Both the position numbers and the translations under genes were made by a program. The notes under the pieces are model-generated. The model was not told where the DNA came from, did not search any database, and saw only the letters and a list, made by a program, of their open reading frames with translations. Of a DNA stretch of 64,000 nt, positions 53,485 to 64,000 are shown piece after piece. The stretch lies in NCBI GenBank assembly GCA_951640165.1, contig OX621242.1, positions 18,779,501 through 18,843,500 on the forward strand, given 5' to 3'. The stretch comes from Pseudoips prasinana. Lineage: Eukaryota; Arthropoda; Insecta; Lepidoptera; Nolidae. How positions within the stretch are numbered: position 1 is the stretch's first letter; each line of letters begins with the position of its first letter.

Positions 53485-53705
53485 TTTTTTTTTCTTATTT
53501 TAAAAGACAACGCCCGTACTAGGGAATTTAATCCCTGTTTCGCGGGGTACTTTCCAAACATATAATTGACGGACATAAAGTACATCCAGACTCAGAACAA
53601 CTATTTATGGGTCACACACATAGTTGTCCTGCGCGGGATTCGAACCCGGGACACGAGGCGGTGAGGCGACTGTCTTAGCCGGTGCGCCACACGTGCAGTC
53701 AAGTC
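53485..53705 (-). mobile_element. SINE family 3, antisense, near full length
   Basis: A T-rich run at 53487-53503 corresponds to the A-rich tail; CAACGCCCGTACTAGGGAAT, TTCGCGGGGTACTTTCCAAA and the tRNA-like head TTAGCCGGTGCGCCACACG (reverse) follow. It is the best preserved of three copies in the window. Confidence 0.85.
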
Positions 53706-56700
53706 AAGTGTTAGACGGAACAATCAAGTTGATGTTCCATAAAAAAAAAACACTTCGTATCGGTACAAATAATTCTCAATTAGAGATTTTAATAGAATAT
53801 GTTGTGCTTAGTACAATAGATAGGTAGTAGGTACTATATGACTTAAGCACTCCTACTTAGTCACCTAGGTATCTAGGTGCATTTGTCCATTCACAATTCT
53901 TTTGCAGCAGAATTTAAACTTACAAGTCTTAATCTAATATTTGTCTTTCGCTTTGGAATGAAAAGAAGTGGAAAACTATTATTCTTCCATTTTTACGTTT
54001 GTTTGAAATCGTGCAGGATTTAAAAAGGAATAGTCATTTTGGTTCTTTTTTACTGTTATACCTACGCTATTATCTTATAGTTTTGGCAATAACCAATCAA
54101 GGAGTTGGGAAAAATTAAAGTACCTACCTATCTACCTTATACTTATTACAAAACCATCTTACGGCGTGACATTATGTAATCCCTCGATTAATTGAATTGA
54201 AGATATAATCCGTCTTCATTTATATGTTTTCAAATATATTAATTAACTAATGAAATTCATTCGTTATTTATTTATTTATTTACACACTCAAGTGGGCATG
54301 TACCTACACGAGATTTGTTCCACTAATGTTTAGAGTGCAATGCTAAGAATGGAAGTCATTTCTTTACATACATTTTTTTAGGCGACGTAAAATGTAATAT
54401 CCACTCCATATTTTAGCACGAATGAGTCTTATATAATGTCTATTGTGCCCAAATAACAAAACAATTTATCCGTTTATATGAATAACAAAAAGTTTTTGAA
54501 TACGTACACGATGTGAACTTGCATATTGAAGTTCCCAAAATAGAGAAGTGTCTGTTACAGTTTGTAACAAATACACTTTAAATGGCAGTAATTGTTACTG
54601 TGGTATTCGCACTCAGTAGTATCACTATTATCAACTTTGTGCTTACATTTGCACTACGAATAAAGGAACTTATTACCTAAGTATTAAAGACGCTCTAAAG
54701 GTTTAAGCTTAACTATTGACGGGACGAGGCGTCTACTGTATACGATTCCTTTACGCTAGTTGAACATAGTGTGCAATGATATTGGACTGTACGCACTTAA
54801 CACACGAACATTGGTAATGCTGCCAAATCTGTCTATTACACCACTAAACTAATTTAAATGTTATTACATATCTCTTTAATACAGTTCGTTTGAAAAAAAC
54901 AGCGAATACATAGGACAGTCGAACTTTTAAAAATGCTAATAAAATGCACACCTATACCAAGCGCACTGGGCGCGTCAACAGGTACTGACGGGTTAATTAT
55001 TTTGATGAACTATTTAGCGTGAATACTAAATTGACACATCTTAAAAAGAAATACAATAGTATTAAAATTAGTTTAGTTCGTATTGCTTAGAATCGGGGGC
55101 AATAAAAACGTTTATACTTAAATGGGAATAAATTTACACAATTTTTTGCTAGCCTAATGATACTCCCCAATCCCATTACGCACGGGCGGCTCGCGTCTAC
55201 ACGAATTGACGCATAGCGACAGCTTAACATAGAGTCCCTAAATACCAACACTCTTATGGAAAACTGTGTCCAAATATGTTTAGCTGTTTAATATCTCCGA
55301 CCAATGTCGGGGGTAAAATAGCAAAACAAAAACTTGAGAGGTGTCAAGGGTCACCCGGATGGAACGAAGTTATTTCTTATTATTTATGATGTACAAAAAA
55401 CCTGTATACACTCAACAAAATAATCGTCGCGACACCACACTGTTCAATGCGAAATAGAAATGAAAATATCTGGCTTGATTTCTATAAGAGAGAGAGAGAG
55501 AGACAGACAGAGAAACAAGCGCACGCCGCACAGCTGCAAAAAGTGTCGTGACAACTTTTCGTAAGAATTTTTTCCGTCAAGCCCCCTTTCACAACGCGCG
55601 ATAAGGAACTTCGTTCAACAAAAAGAAAACACTCTTATGCATCTCTCCGTTAGTAGCCAGCATGAGTGCAGGTTCGAATGCCAAAGGGCGTACTTAAGGC
55701 GCTGGTTACTTAGTTTGTACTTTTATTGTTAGATTGGTCGAGCCCCCGTTTCCTTGTATCGTTCGGGGAAGCATCTTAATCTAACTCTAAATTCAGTATT
55801 AAAGAAATGACATAAGTATTACATTTCTCTTATACTTACACAATTTAAAATCAAAAGAATTTTATTTTATTGTCCGGAGAAGTAGTGAAGGCTCCAAGGC
55901 TGGTTCTTAATAGGATAACACAAAATAAAAATATCTAATAAATAAAAAAGTAACTATGTTTAGCTATTTATTTACTGAAAATTTTAAATATTTTCAGTAT
56001 CAAATTCAGTCGAAAGAGACAATTCAGATTTATACCATAGATAACTATAACGTCTTTTTCAGCTGATAAGTGATACATCGCTCTAGTTCCTTACTTGTTT
56101 ATGTAAATAAATGACATACTAACAATACAATTAAATAGATTTTTTTTGTGCTTGTATTTTATGGTATATTTGTAAGTCGTCTTTTGTCCACCATAACCAT
56201 TACTCATACGATAAAGAAAGGAGATAAAAAAGAAGGCATTGAAAAACTCAATTTGCATAGAAAAGGGTAGATGAAAAATTTTCATATAGAATTATAATTT
56301 TCCGTAATAACTTTGTGATGTGAAATTTTAATTTGTTAGTATTGAGCGATGTGGAAAGCAAATAATGCACGTGTTTTATTATTTTCCTGCTTCCAAAGTA
56401 TACCAGTATATTGATATCGTTCCCGAAAGTAATTTAAACAGTGTTTTAGAAGCGGACACAATTTTGCTCGGCAGCATGAGTTTATAAATTACCCTCGTTC
56501 GTAGGATATTTGTGAGAAGATAATTAACATAGTTTCTCGTACATATCCATCTAATAGCTCGTGCCTTGGCTCGTTGGCTGCTACACTGGTGCAGCGCAGA
56601 TTGCAGCGCGCACTCGTGCTCGTACCGCCTTGTTATGAGGCAGCGTTGCTTCCGTTATTAAATTTATCGCGTCGGTTGTTCCATTGCCTTCCCGCCTCTA

Positions 56701-56904
56701 ATCATATTCATGTTACCTACATAGATACAACCTGACAAAAGCTTTATACGGGTACAGCGCGGTTTCTTTAGTATTCTGCCTATATTAGGTTGTTGTACGT
56801 GGAACGCTCTTAGTAGCTAGCACAAGTAAATTCAAATTTAATTTCGTCTAGAGTTTTGAACAATTACGGTTCCTCAATTTACATTAAAATATACAGAAAC
56901 CTTA
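53706..56904. other. AT-rich intergenic region, no gene
   Basis: No coding signal on either strand. A (TTTA)n run lies at about 54265-54280 and an (AG)n microsatellite at about 55488-55510. The rest shows no paired repeats that I could see. Confidence 0.5.
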
Positions 56905-57125
56905 CTGCTGGACAAAGGCTTCCCCAAAAAATTGCCACAATCGAGTTGTGTCCATCATTTGGACGGACATGCCATAATCGCCACGCTTGGTAGACGGGTT
57001 GGCGATCGCAGTATGATGGTCATAGAACACAGAGAGACGCTGCAGCTAGTTCTCTTTGAGATATTTCCTCGGGACGACTTATACGCCATCACGGGATGAG
57101 GTGGGGTAACGATATTCTACACAGC
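56905..57125 (-). repeat. SINE-like repeat related to 27587-27815, antisense
   Basis: It shares CGCCACGCTTGGTAGACGGG, TTGGCGATCGCAGTATGATG and GTCATAG with the intron 11 copy. Its RTE-like tail (CTTACTGCTGGACAAAGG, read in reverse complement) is at the left end. Confidence 0.6.
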
Positions 57126-57537
57126 AAAGCAAAGCAAACGACTCATTCTTGGATGATTCATTTATAATTAAGTACCGCTTAATATAAAGGTTTTCAATAC
57201 TTTGTTAAAGGTGTCCCATTTTGAAGAAATCACGGATGGTAAAGCTGGAAAGTATTGGATGAAGAGAGTTTAGTTGTTGGGCCATAGATTTCAGGTAAAA
57301 CAATAATTGTATCAAAAACTTTTCGAAAAATCCTTTACTGAGCCAGAAAACGAAACTGTTAATTCTTAAAATTGATAATCTAAATTCTAAGGAACAACTC
57401 TATTCAATTCAATGATATTTCGACTAAACTTCTACTAAATTTCAAGACGTCTATGTGTTTGATGAAAAAACCACATATGAATAATATGCAATTCTTGAAC
57501 AATTTTATGTTTTGAGTTTTGATTCCACATAAATGTA

Positions 57538-57750
57538 ACATTTAACGAAATATTGAATTTGAATTTGGAAATTAAGAGACTGTGAATCAAATACAGTAAA
57601 CTATGAAAAAGTACTTAATAGGTACTTTGCAATAAAAATAATATACATTTAACGAAATATTGATTTTGAATTTGGAAATTTAGAGACTGAATCAAATACA
57701 GTAAATTATGAAAAAGTACTTAATACTTTGCAATAAAAATAAAATGCAAA
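57538..57750 (+). repeat. Tandem duplication of about 107 bp
   Basis: Two units starting at about 57540 and 57647 share ATTTAACGAAATATTGA, TGAATTTGGAAATT, AATCAAATACAGTAAA and AAAAAGTACTTAATA. The first has an extra GGTA near its end. It is non-coding. Confidence 0.88.
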
Positions 57751-58890
57751 AAATACAAAAATAATGTCAAAACTATTCTACGTAGGTATTCGAATGGGCC
57801 AAAATGACGAATCTCTTCTCTGTACTTTGAAGGTATATAATCAAGGGGGATAGGATAAACTGATTGGCTGGGCAGATCAAATTTCATCGTTAATTATACT
57901 CCTTTTGTAAGAAAATGTCGCCATAAAGCGCGAGAGGTGGAACAATGACATTTAAGCTTCAATTGAAATTCCTCACTAAATTAATGCTACGGGGATTTAC
58001 GTAACGCGAATTAAAATGTATGACTGATATTAAAGCCCATGATTATTTAAGATACTTATCTGAGGTTGAGATATAAACATCGTATTTAAACTTAGTATAA
58101 AACATTATTAGCACTAATATTCTAAAAATATTTTTGGTTTGCAAAGAACATTGCAGCCCGTACGGAGCGAAAACCACTCTACTGATTTAAAAAATCTTCC
58201 TTCATTTGAAAAATACATCATTCCAGGAGGACATAGGGTATATATTATTTACACCGGGCGAAGTGTGGGCGTGCCTCTAGTTATCAATAATTATGAGAAC
58301 GCGCCATTATCGACCCATTTAAGTAGAAAGAAAGAAATTAAATTATTATAAATGTTACCGACATCTAGAACATTTATGTGGAGTCGTCAATTATTTTCCC
58401 ATGAATAACCAAAACGGTTCTACTTGACAGTTGCTCAGTAGTGGAAAAAAAATCAAAAAGAAAGGTTAAGGAATAAAGAAAGGTTAATCAAACTTAAATA
58501 AACGAATACGTTTTCATTTCTATGTTAGTTAGTTACGCGATGCCGTTGTTTTAGAGCGACTAGATCCCAAGCAGTTTCGACACTTAATTAATCAGAAGTT
58601 TTATTAAATACCCTGCTGTACAGTTTGGCTTAAATACTTGTTTTAAACTTATTTAGTAACACTTCTCTACTAAAACTACAAAGAAGAACTAAAACAAATA
58701 TATTATTAAGTCATAAAACTACTTTAGATATTTTTTTTGAAGTGAAAACTGTCATAGGCACGATGAACACATTTTGGGTGAACAAAAATCATGGAAATCG
58801 CATCATCGCCCCTGTAAGCCTTCCATGAGCTATATGTATAGTGTGTAGGTATGTATGTATATAGATATACCTTCGTGCCTTATTAGTGTA
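57751..58890. other. Intergenic region without gene
   Basis: AT-rich. Short open frames here have no recognisable domains. A (TATG)n-like run lies near 58850. Confidence 0.4.
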
Positions 58891-58894
58891 CTAG

Positions 58895-59055
58895 ATGTAC
58901 CCCGCGGTTTTAATTTTTATAAATTATAACCTATATTATTTATAAATTATAGCCTATGTGTTAATCCAGGGTGTCAGCTAAATTCATACCTAATTTTATT
59001 AAAATCTCTCCAGTCGTTTAGACGTGAAGAAGTAACAAACATACACACTTTATAA
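58895..59055 (+). repeat. Degenerate interspersed repeat (CCCCGCGG type), copy 1
   Basis: TGTACCCCGCGGTTTTAATT, repeated TATAAATTATA blocks, TTAGACGTGAAGAAGTAACA and AACATACACACTTTATAATA match the order of an insect interspersed repeat also seen at 59580-59815. Confidence 0.5.
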
Positions 59056-59579
59056 TATCAGTGTGATATACAAAGACTACCTATATGTCAATGTGAAGTG
59101 TCAACTATTATATTGTAGATTATTTAGATTAATAACTAGAGTAAAAAAAAACACTTCTATCGGCAGTCTTCAAAGACGTGTAGTGTGTTGCAATAGCGTA
59201 ACTAGAGCAAAAACAGAATCTGATAAAAATCTTACGTTTATCCTGTCCCTGTCCACATTTTCCAGACAAAATAAACTTTATTAGTATTTACCTGGTCTTG
59301 TTTACATAGCTAGGTTGTCTGAATGAAATATATCGGCAATATGTGTTGGCTTCAGAAGCATATAATTCATAAGCCCTGAGCGGTCAAAGTGAATGCGGAG
59401 ACGGAACGCTACGCCTCAAAGATTGTACAAAGCGAGATATGCAACACCAACCAATAGGAAAGGCAAAAGGCAATCACGTTACGTGAACGGAAAACTTACC
59501 TCCATCGAGATAAATATACAGAGTGTTTCTTTAGCCATGCAAAGACCTTTAACTATGTACTAGATAAGTATTTATATTA

Positions 59580-59815
59580 CTTACTAGTTGTGCTTCGCGG
59601 TGGCCCCCGCATGAAACTTTATAATTTACTAGCTGTGCCCCGCGGTCTTACCTGCGTTAAACCTTATTAATTATAGCCTATGTGTTATTCGGATATAATG
59701 TGTATTACTACTAAGTTTCATCAAAATCCGTTCGGTAGTTTTTGCGTGAAAGAGTAACAAACATCCATACATCCATGCTCACAAACTTTCACATTTATAA
59801 TATTAGAATTAGAAT
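59580..59815 (+). repeat. Interspersed repeat (ACTAGCTGTGCCCCGCGG type), copy 2
   Basis: It contains a doubled start (ACTAGTTGTGCTTCGCGG, then ACTAGCTGTGCCCCGCGG), ATTATAGCCTATGTGTTATT, TTCATCAAAATCCGTTCGG and TAGTTTTTGCGTGAAAGAG, ending CATTTATAATATTAGAATTA. It is a common non-coding repeat in insects; the class is not settled here. Confidence 0.6.
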
Positions 59816-60019
59816 ACGTATATTATTTAAACTTAGAATAAGTACCCCTTAAGATAAGTAAATGTTTTGCAATAGACAAAAAATTAGCAAGCTGTGTCTA
59901 CATCAGAGTAGGGTGTAGACTTAATTTTTTTATAAATCGATGTTATCTTATCCAATGTAGTCTACTTATATCCAGTTTGTAGACCAATAAATGAAAAAAA
60001 AATAGTAACATACATTATT

Positions 60020-60140
60020 CACACCCATCTGCCATCTGATCCTAAACGAAGAAGAGCTTGTACTATGGAAACCAGATATCTTATATACTGCGTTTCTTTG
60101 GTAAATACATACTTATAGGTACTTCTTATATAGCCTCTAT
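60020..60140 (-). mobile_element. SINE family 2 tail fragment, antisense
   Basis: It has GCCATCTGATCCTAAACGA, AGAGCTTGTACTATGGAAAC and CAGATATCTTATATACTGC, and stops before the tRNA-like head. Confidence 0.7.
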
Positions 60141-60171
60141 GAATAATACAATATTAATTAACTTCTGGGGT

Positions 60172-60405
60172 GCTACCGCCTAATTCGTCGATTATCGTGA
60201 TGGTGATCAACGTTCAAATAGATGAAGGTTAAAAAATACTAAATCGTTCGTTCAATCGGCTTTAATGTAGGAAATCGATTCCGGACAATTTCTGACGTCA
60301 CATGTGCTCATGGAAAACGATTGACCGAATGATTTAGTAATTTTTTACTTTGATCTATTTGAATGCCGATGACGATTACCGGTGAATTAGGCGGTAGCTG
60401 CCCGG
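60172..60405. mobile_element. Palindromic MITE, copy 2
   Basis: Left TGCTACCGCCTAATTCG and reverse-complemented right CAGCTACCGCCTAATTCACC are inverted ends. ACTAAATCGTTCGTTCAATC pairs with its counterpart around TGACGTCACATGTGCTCATG. It is homologous to 29712-29928. Confidence 0.75.
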
Positions 60406-60482
60406 TCAATTTTGGCGCAGATGGTTAGCCTCAAATCAGACTCGTTTGAGGCTAACAATCTGTGCGGGCGGGACATATTACA

Positions 60483-61793
60483 TACATTCAGTCAAAAAAG
60501 TATCGGGAATGGATGATTTGTTTATGGTTCCAAATTCAATTTTTTGTTTTTTTTTGTTGTTGTTAGATTGACACAACTGTTTTCCATTTTGGCGCGGAGT
60601 TTGAGTTGCATCTGTTATTTATATTAAATACAGTGCTGGTTTTAGTAATATCATATATAGTGTGTATTGCGAATTTCATAATGGACAAAAATATCGAACA
60701 AAGAGTTTGTCTTAAATTTTGCATCGCTAATGGAATTTCGTGTTCGGAGTCACTGAAAATGTTACAGAAGGCTTACGGTGAATCGACTTTATCAAAAACT
60801 CGTGCTTATGAGTGGTTCAAAGCGTTCAAAAGCGGTCGAGATGTGATGAAAGATTTGCCTCGCTCTGATAGGCCATCAACGTCTGCAACTGAATTTAACA
60901 TCGCAAAAGTGAAGGAAATAGTGACTGAAAATCCTCATTCAACTCTGAGATAGATAGCCGCCGAACTTTCTGTATCTCACGAGTCGATTCGTACCATTTT
61001 AACTAATCATTTGGGTATAAAACATGTTGCCGCTCGGCCAGTCCCAAAAGATCTGAATTTTCTCCAAAAACTCAATCGCATGAAAGTCGCCGAGGACATG
61101 GTAGTACGAGTCAATTCATGAAACGCATTGTTACTGGTGACGAGACGTGGGTTTACGAGTTTGACATGCAAACTAGTCAACAAGCTTCGGAGTGGCGCCT
61201 TCCAACTGAACCGAAACCGAAAAAACCACACCAAAGTCGATCAAAAGTCAAAGTCATATTGACTTATTTCTTTGACTATCGCGGTGTTGTGCACTCTGAA
61301 CTCTTACCGGAAAGTCGAACGGTAAATAAAGAATATTATTTGAGCGTTATGCGGCGTTTAAGAGAGCAAATTGGACGAAAAAGGCCAGATTTGTGGAAAG
61401 CAAATTTCTTGGATTTTGCACCACGATAATACGCCTTCGCACAAGGCCATCATTGTGAACGAATTTTTGACCAAACACTCCACAAATACCATCCAGCAAC
61501 CACCATATTCACCAGATATGGCTCCAGCTGACTTCTTTCTTTTTCCTAAACTCAAATTACCACTTTGTGGTACCCGTTTTCAATCGGTTGAAGACATAAA
61601 GGAGAATTCGCGGCGAGAACTGAACTCAATTCCGAAAGCAGCGTTTAAAAAATGTTTTGATGAATGGATTATTCGTTGGCGTAAGTGTATCGTTTCTGAA
61701 GGAGCATACTTTAAAGGTGATAAAATAAATTTGGATGAATAATAAACATTTTGTATATTATTGATCTTTTCCCGGTACTTTCTTGACAGAGTA
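60483..61793 (+). mobile_element. Second mariner element, about 1307 bp
   Basis: The ends share GTCAAAAAAGTATCGGGAA at left and GTCAAGAAAGTACCGGGAA from the right, with TA next to them. The transposase is on the + strand. Its protein is clearly different from that of the mariner at 49508-52909, so the two belong to different subfamilies. Confidence 0.88.
60681..61742 (+). pseudogene. Transposase of the second mariner, three lesions
   Basis: From ATG at 60681 it reads MDKNIEQRVCLKFCIANGIS, YGESTLSKTRAYEWFKAFKSG and DLPRSDRPSTS. A TAG at 60951-60953 interrupts before IAAELSVSHESIRTIL. A small deletion with frameshift near 61118 removes residues between RVNS and MKRIVTGDETW. A further frameshift near 61405 precedes SWILHHDNTPSHKA and YSPDMAPADFFLFPKLK. 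The catalytic D residues (GDETW, HHDN, PADFF; DD34D spacing) remain in the broken frames. Confidence 0.88.
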
Positions 61794-61960
61794 GTATATA
61801 GTATACAAGTGTGCACACAAAGTTTCTTTTGCCTCACTCTCACCAACTTTCAACTCCTTATTAGAAAGATCCCATTATTACTGTTTGCCCGATCCGTGAA
61901 TTCAACTCAGGACCTCATTAATTGGCGTTGAATACGCGACTGTATCTCTTTGAGTACTAT

Positions 61961-63521
61961 TACCATCCTACCGCGATTGCCACGCTTGGTACACGGGTGA
62001 TAGAGTCGAGACATACAGGACATCAAACCGCTCGTTCCAAAATCCAATCATTTGTTTATGCCATCGCTGCCAGGCCCTTAACCGACCAATAGATAGGATA
62101 CGTTTGCTTGTTCATTGAAAACTTTCGTTTGGCTCACTTTCGCCAAATCGTTGGTTCGAACGCTGAGCCAAATTTAGCATTGTTTCAAATAATAGAAAAG
62201 CGTGTAACCATAATCAGTACTAGATGACAGTGTTATAAGCACTGGCTCAACATAAGTTTTTGTATATTGTATTGTATATATATATTACAACACAATTAGT
62301 TGTTCTATTGTAATACACAGTTAGTATCATGTTAGTGTACAGAGTTTCAAATTTAAATTTAAATTTTTGTTTTTTCAAAACTACTGTTATTAAAGGGCTT
62401 AATTTTTTAAGTGTAGGTTTTCGTAAGTAATGTATGTAATTTTTTTAACGGGAACTGTCATAAGACAGTTGGTTTTGTTGTTAAGAGTGAGTACCTACAT
62501 GTTTATTACCCAAGTGTTTGTTACGACTTGTAAACTTTTTCTTTTCAGTTATAATAATTTCAATTTCGCAAACAAATTTTAATAAACTTTATAAAAATAA
62601 TTTAATACTTAAATGGCTGTTGGGTGCTAGTCTAAACTAAAATTGTATATAATATAATATAAAGTTCGCTCCTTGCATAGTTGATTTCTATCCCATCATG
62701 CGCAAAAGAAATACATCCTAATTGCGAAGGGTAATTGTCTTGCAACATCCAAAATAAACATTAATTTGATGTTATTTAATAATTGACTTCATCTTTACAC
62801 TTTGTTCTTTCAGCGTAAGCTGAGAATATGAAGATACTACATTTCCTCCTGGACGGGAGTATGTATACAGTCGAATAATAACTGTAAAATAAAAACATAA
62901 AACCGCTTTCAACTTTTCAAATTCAATTCAAATTCAACCTTCAAATGAATTCTGGGACTATTCTAAAAACGTTACGTATCGATTAAAATAAAACTAGACT
63001 AGAATTATCAACGGACAAATCGTGCAACATATATTATACAAAAAATATATATTGTCGAATTGATAGCCTATATTTCTTGAAGTTTAAATAACTTCAAGAA
63101 ATAAACGACCAAACCAAACAAAAAAAAAAAAGAACCAAGTATATGTTTTAACTTTAAGTTAACGTAATTTACATGAATAAGGAAACACTCTGTATATCCA
63201 GATCTAAAAGTTACATTTAGAGAAAATATTGGAAAGTGCAGAGGTATTTAAACGAGCCACATCACTCTCTTCTTGCGGAAAAACAACTCGCGTTTGAGCT
63301 CGGTGTAAGTGCCCCACAAATCAAGATTTATTGAATCGACTTTCCTTTACATTTGCACTGAATTGTTTGTTGGCTGCTGTTTAATTCAAACTTGATGTTA
63401 AATGTTAATTGGAATTGTTAGTTCGTTATAAGGGGTGTTTTTTTAAGCTGTAACGAAATCTTAGAGTTTTTAATCCAGAAAAAATTGTCATTGAAATGTT
63501 TATTAATATATACATAATATT
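61961..63521. other. AT-rich region without gene
   Basis: No coding sequence. GATTGCCACGCTTGGTACACGG at about 61976 is a short match to the SINE-like repeat of 56905-57125. A small inverted repeat (ATTTCTTGAAGTTTAAATAA / CTTCAAGAAAT) lies near 63071-63102. Confidence 0.4.
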
Positions 63522-63752
63522 TACACGGCCACCTGATCCCAAACTAAGTAGAGCTTGTACGATGGAAACCAGATAACTGATTTACTACATATACTACTTT
63601 TCTTTTGCAAATACATATTTATATAGATAATTACACCCGGACTCAGGACAAACAGACATGTTCATGCACACAAATATCTGTCCTGGGTGGAAATCGAACC
63701 CACGACATCCGGCGTGAAAAGCAAGCATTTGCCAACCACGCCAACAGGCCAG
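63522..63752 (-). mobile_element. tRNA-derived SINE, family 2, antisense, near complete
   Basis: It contains GGCCACCTGATCCCAAACTA, GATGGAAACCAGATAACTGA, CAGGACAAACAGACATGTTC, the reversed B-box region GGAAATCGAACCCACGAC and the reversed A-box region CATTTGCCAACCACGCC. It is the most complete member of this family in the window. Confidence 0.82.
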
Positions 63753-64000
63753 TACCTATATTATATCCATGGGAATAATAAGTACTGAGTGTTCTATTAT
63801 CGATAAAATCATGGAATCCTAATTATTTCCGACACTCCAACCTCTATTGCTACTTTTTTATCAAAGATATAACACAATGTCTATGTTGGTTGATTTTGAC
63901 AATATATTATATTCTTTGAATGCAATGAATTCATGTTCTATCGGTAGTTACAAACAGTAGATTATTCAATCTATCAAAACTTAAACTTACTCTAAATGCT

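Larger units (their letters stand above)
60430..61960 (-). mobile_element. SINE family 1, antisense, interrupted by a mariner
   Basis: The left part ends GGCGGGACATATTA (60483) and the right part resumes TATAGTATACAAGTGTGC (61796), as in the uninterrupted copy at 11231-11548 (GGGACATATTATAGTGTACA). The right part carries the reversed B-box region (GAATTCAACTCAGGACC). Confidence 0.72.

Noticed and set aside
58139..58351. 70-codon open frame
   Set aside because: No recognisable domain, no splice context and no homologue in the window; expected by chance in AT-rich DNA.

Overview
The window is AT-rich animal nuclear DNA, almost certainly from a moth or butterfly (Lepidoptera). It has one long intron-rich gene, and nearly everything else is transposable elements in every state from intact to barely recognisable. 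The repeat mix fits Lepidoptera: RTE-type elements with (TGATG)n or (TATG)n tails, several tRNA-derived SINE families, mariner and Tc1-type elements, and short interspersed repeats known from moth genomes. Species cannot be read from the sequence.

The host gene runs on the + strand from 13079 to 37798. I assembled it by hand from 21 exons; phases match at all 20 junctions, all introns are GT-AG, and the product is 1019 residues. It is the orthologue of PHF14, a chromatin reader with a PHD / zinc-knuckle / extended-PHD (PZP) module, a helical middle, an internal PHD finger, a Lys/Ser-rich stretch and a C-terminal PHD finger. No other complete host gene is visible.

Left flank (1-13078): an antisense transposase remnant; a fold-back structure (1229-3748) enclosing a decayed RTE copy and a solo LTR; a CR1/jockey-like element inserted in an antisense RTE fragment with a clean 6-bp target duplication (4767-6801); a full-length RTE with an intact 990-codon ORF and 9-bp target duplication (7087-10299); a SINE; an inverted and tandem repeat cluster; and a frameshifted MADF-domain fragment just upstream of PHF14.

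Introns of PHF14: intron 3 holds a dead Sola-like DNA transposon starting 16 bp after a splice donor, followed by a second RTE-group element with an intact 1025-codon ORF in the gene's orientation. Other introns hold SINEs, MITE-like palindromes, RTE fragments and a decayed tandem copy of part of a PHD-coding exon.

Right flank (37800-64000): two adjacent internally deleted Tc1/mariner-type elements; a nearly complete LOA-type LINE with RNase H broken by only three nonsense codons in ORF2 (41580-47480); SINEs; a three-level nest in which a mariner is split by an unclassified 4-bp-TSD element that itself contains a SINE (49508-52909); and a second, decayed mariner inserted in a SINE (60430-61960). 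About 53700-60000 is mostly low-complexity AT-rich DNA without genes.

The most interesting items are the mariner nest, the small spliced reading frame with an 81-bp in-frame duplication carried by the unclassified element, the two RTE-group elements that look coding-competent, and the decayed duplicate of PHF14 exon 14.
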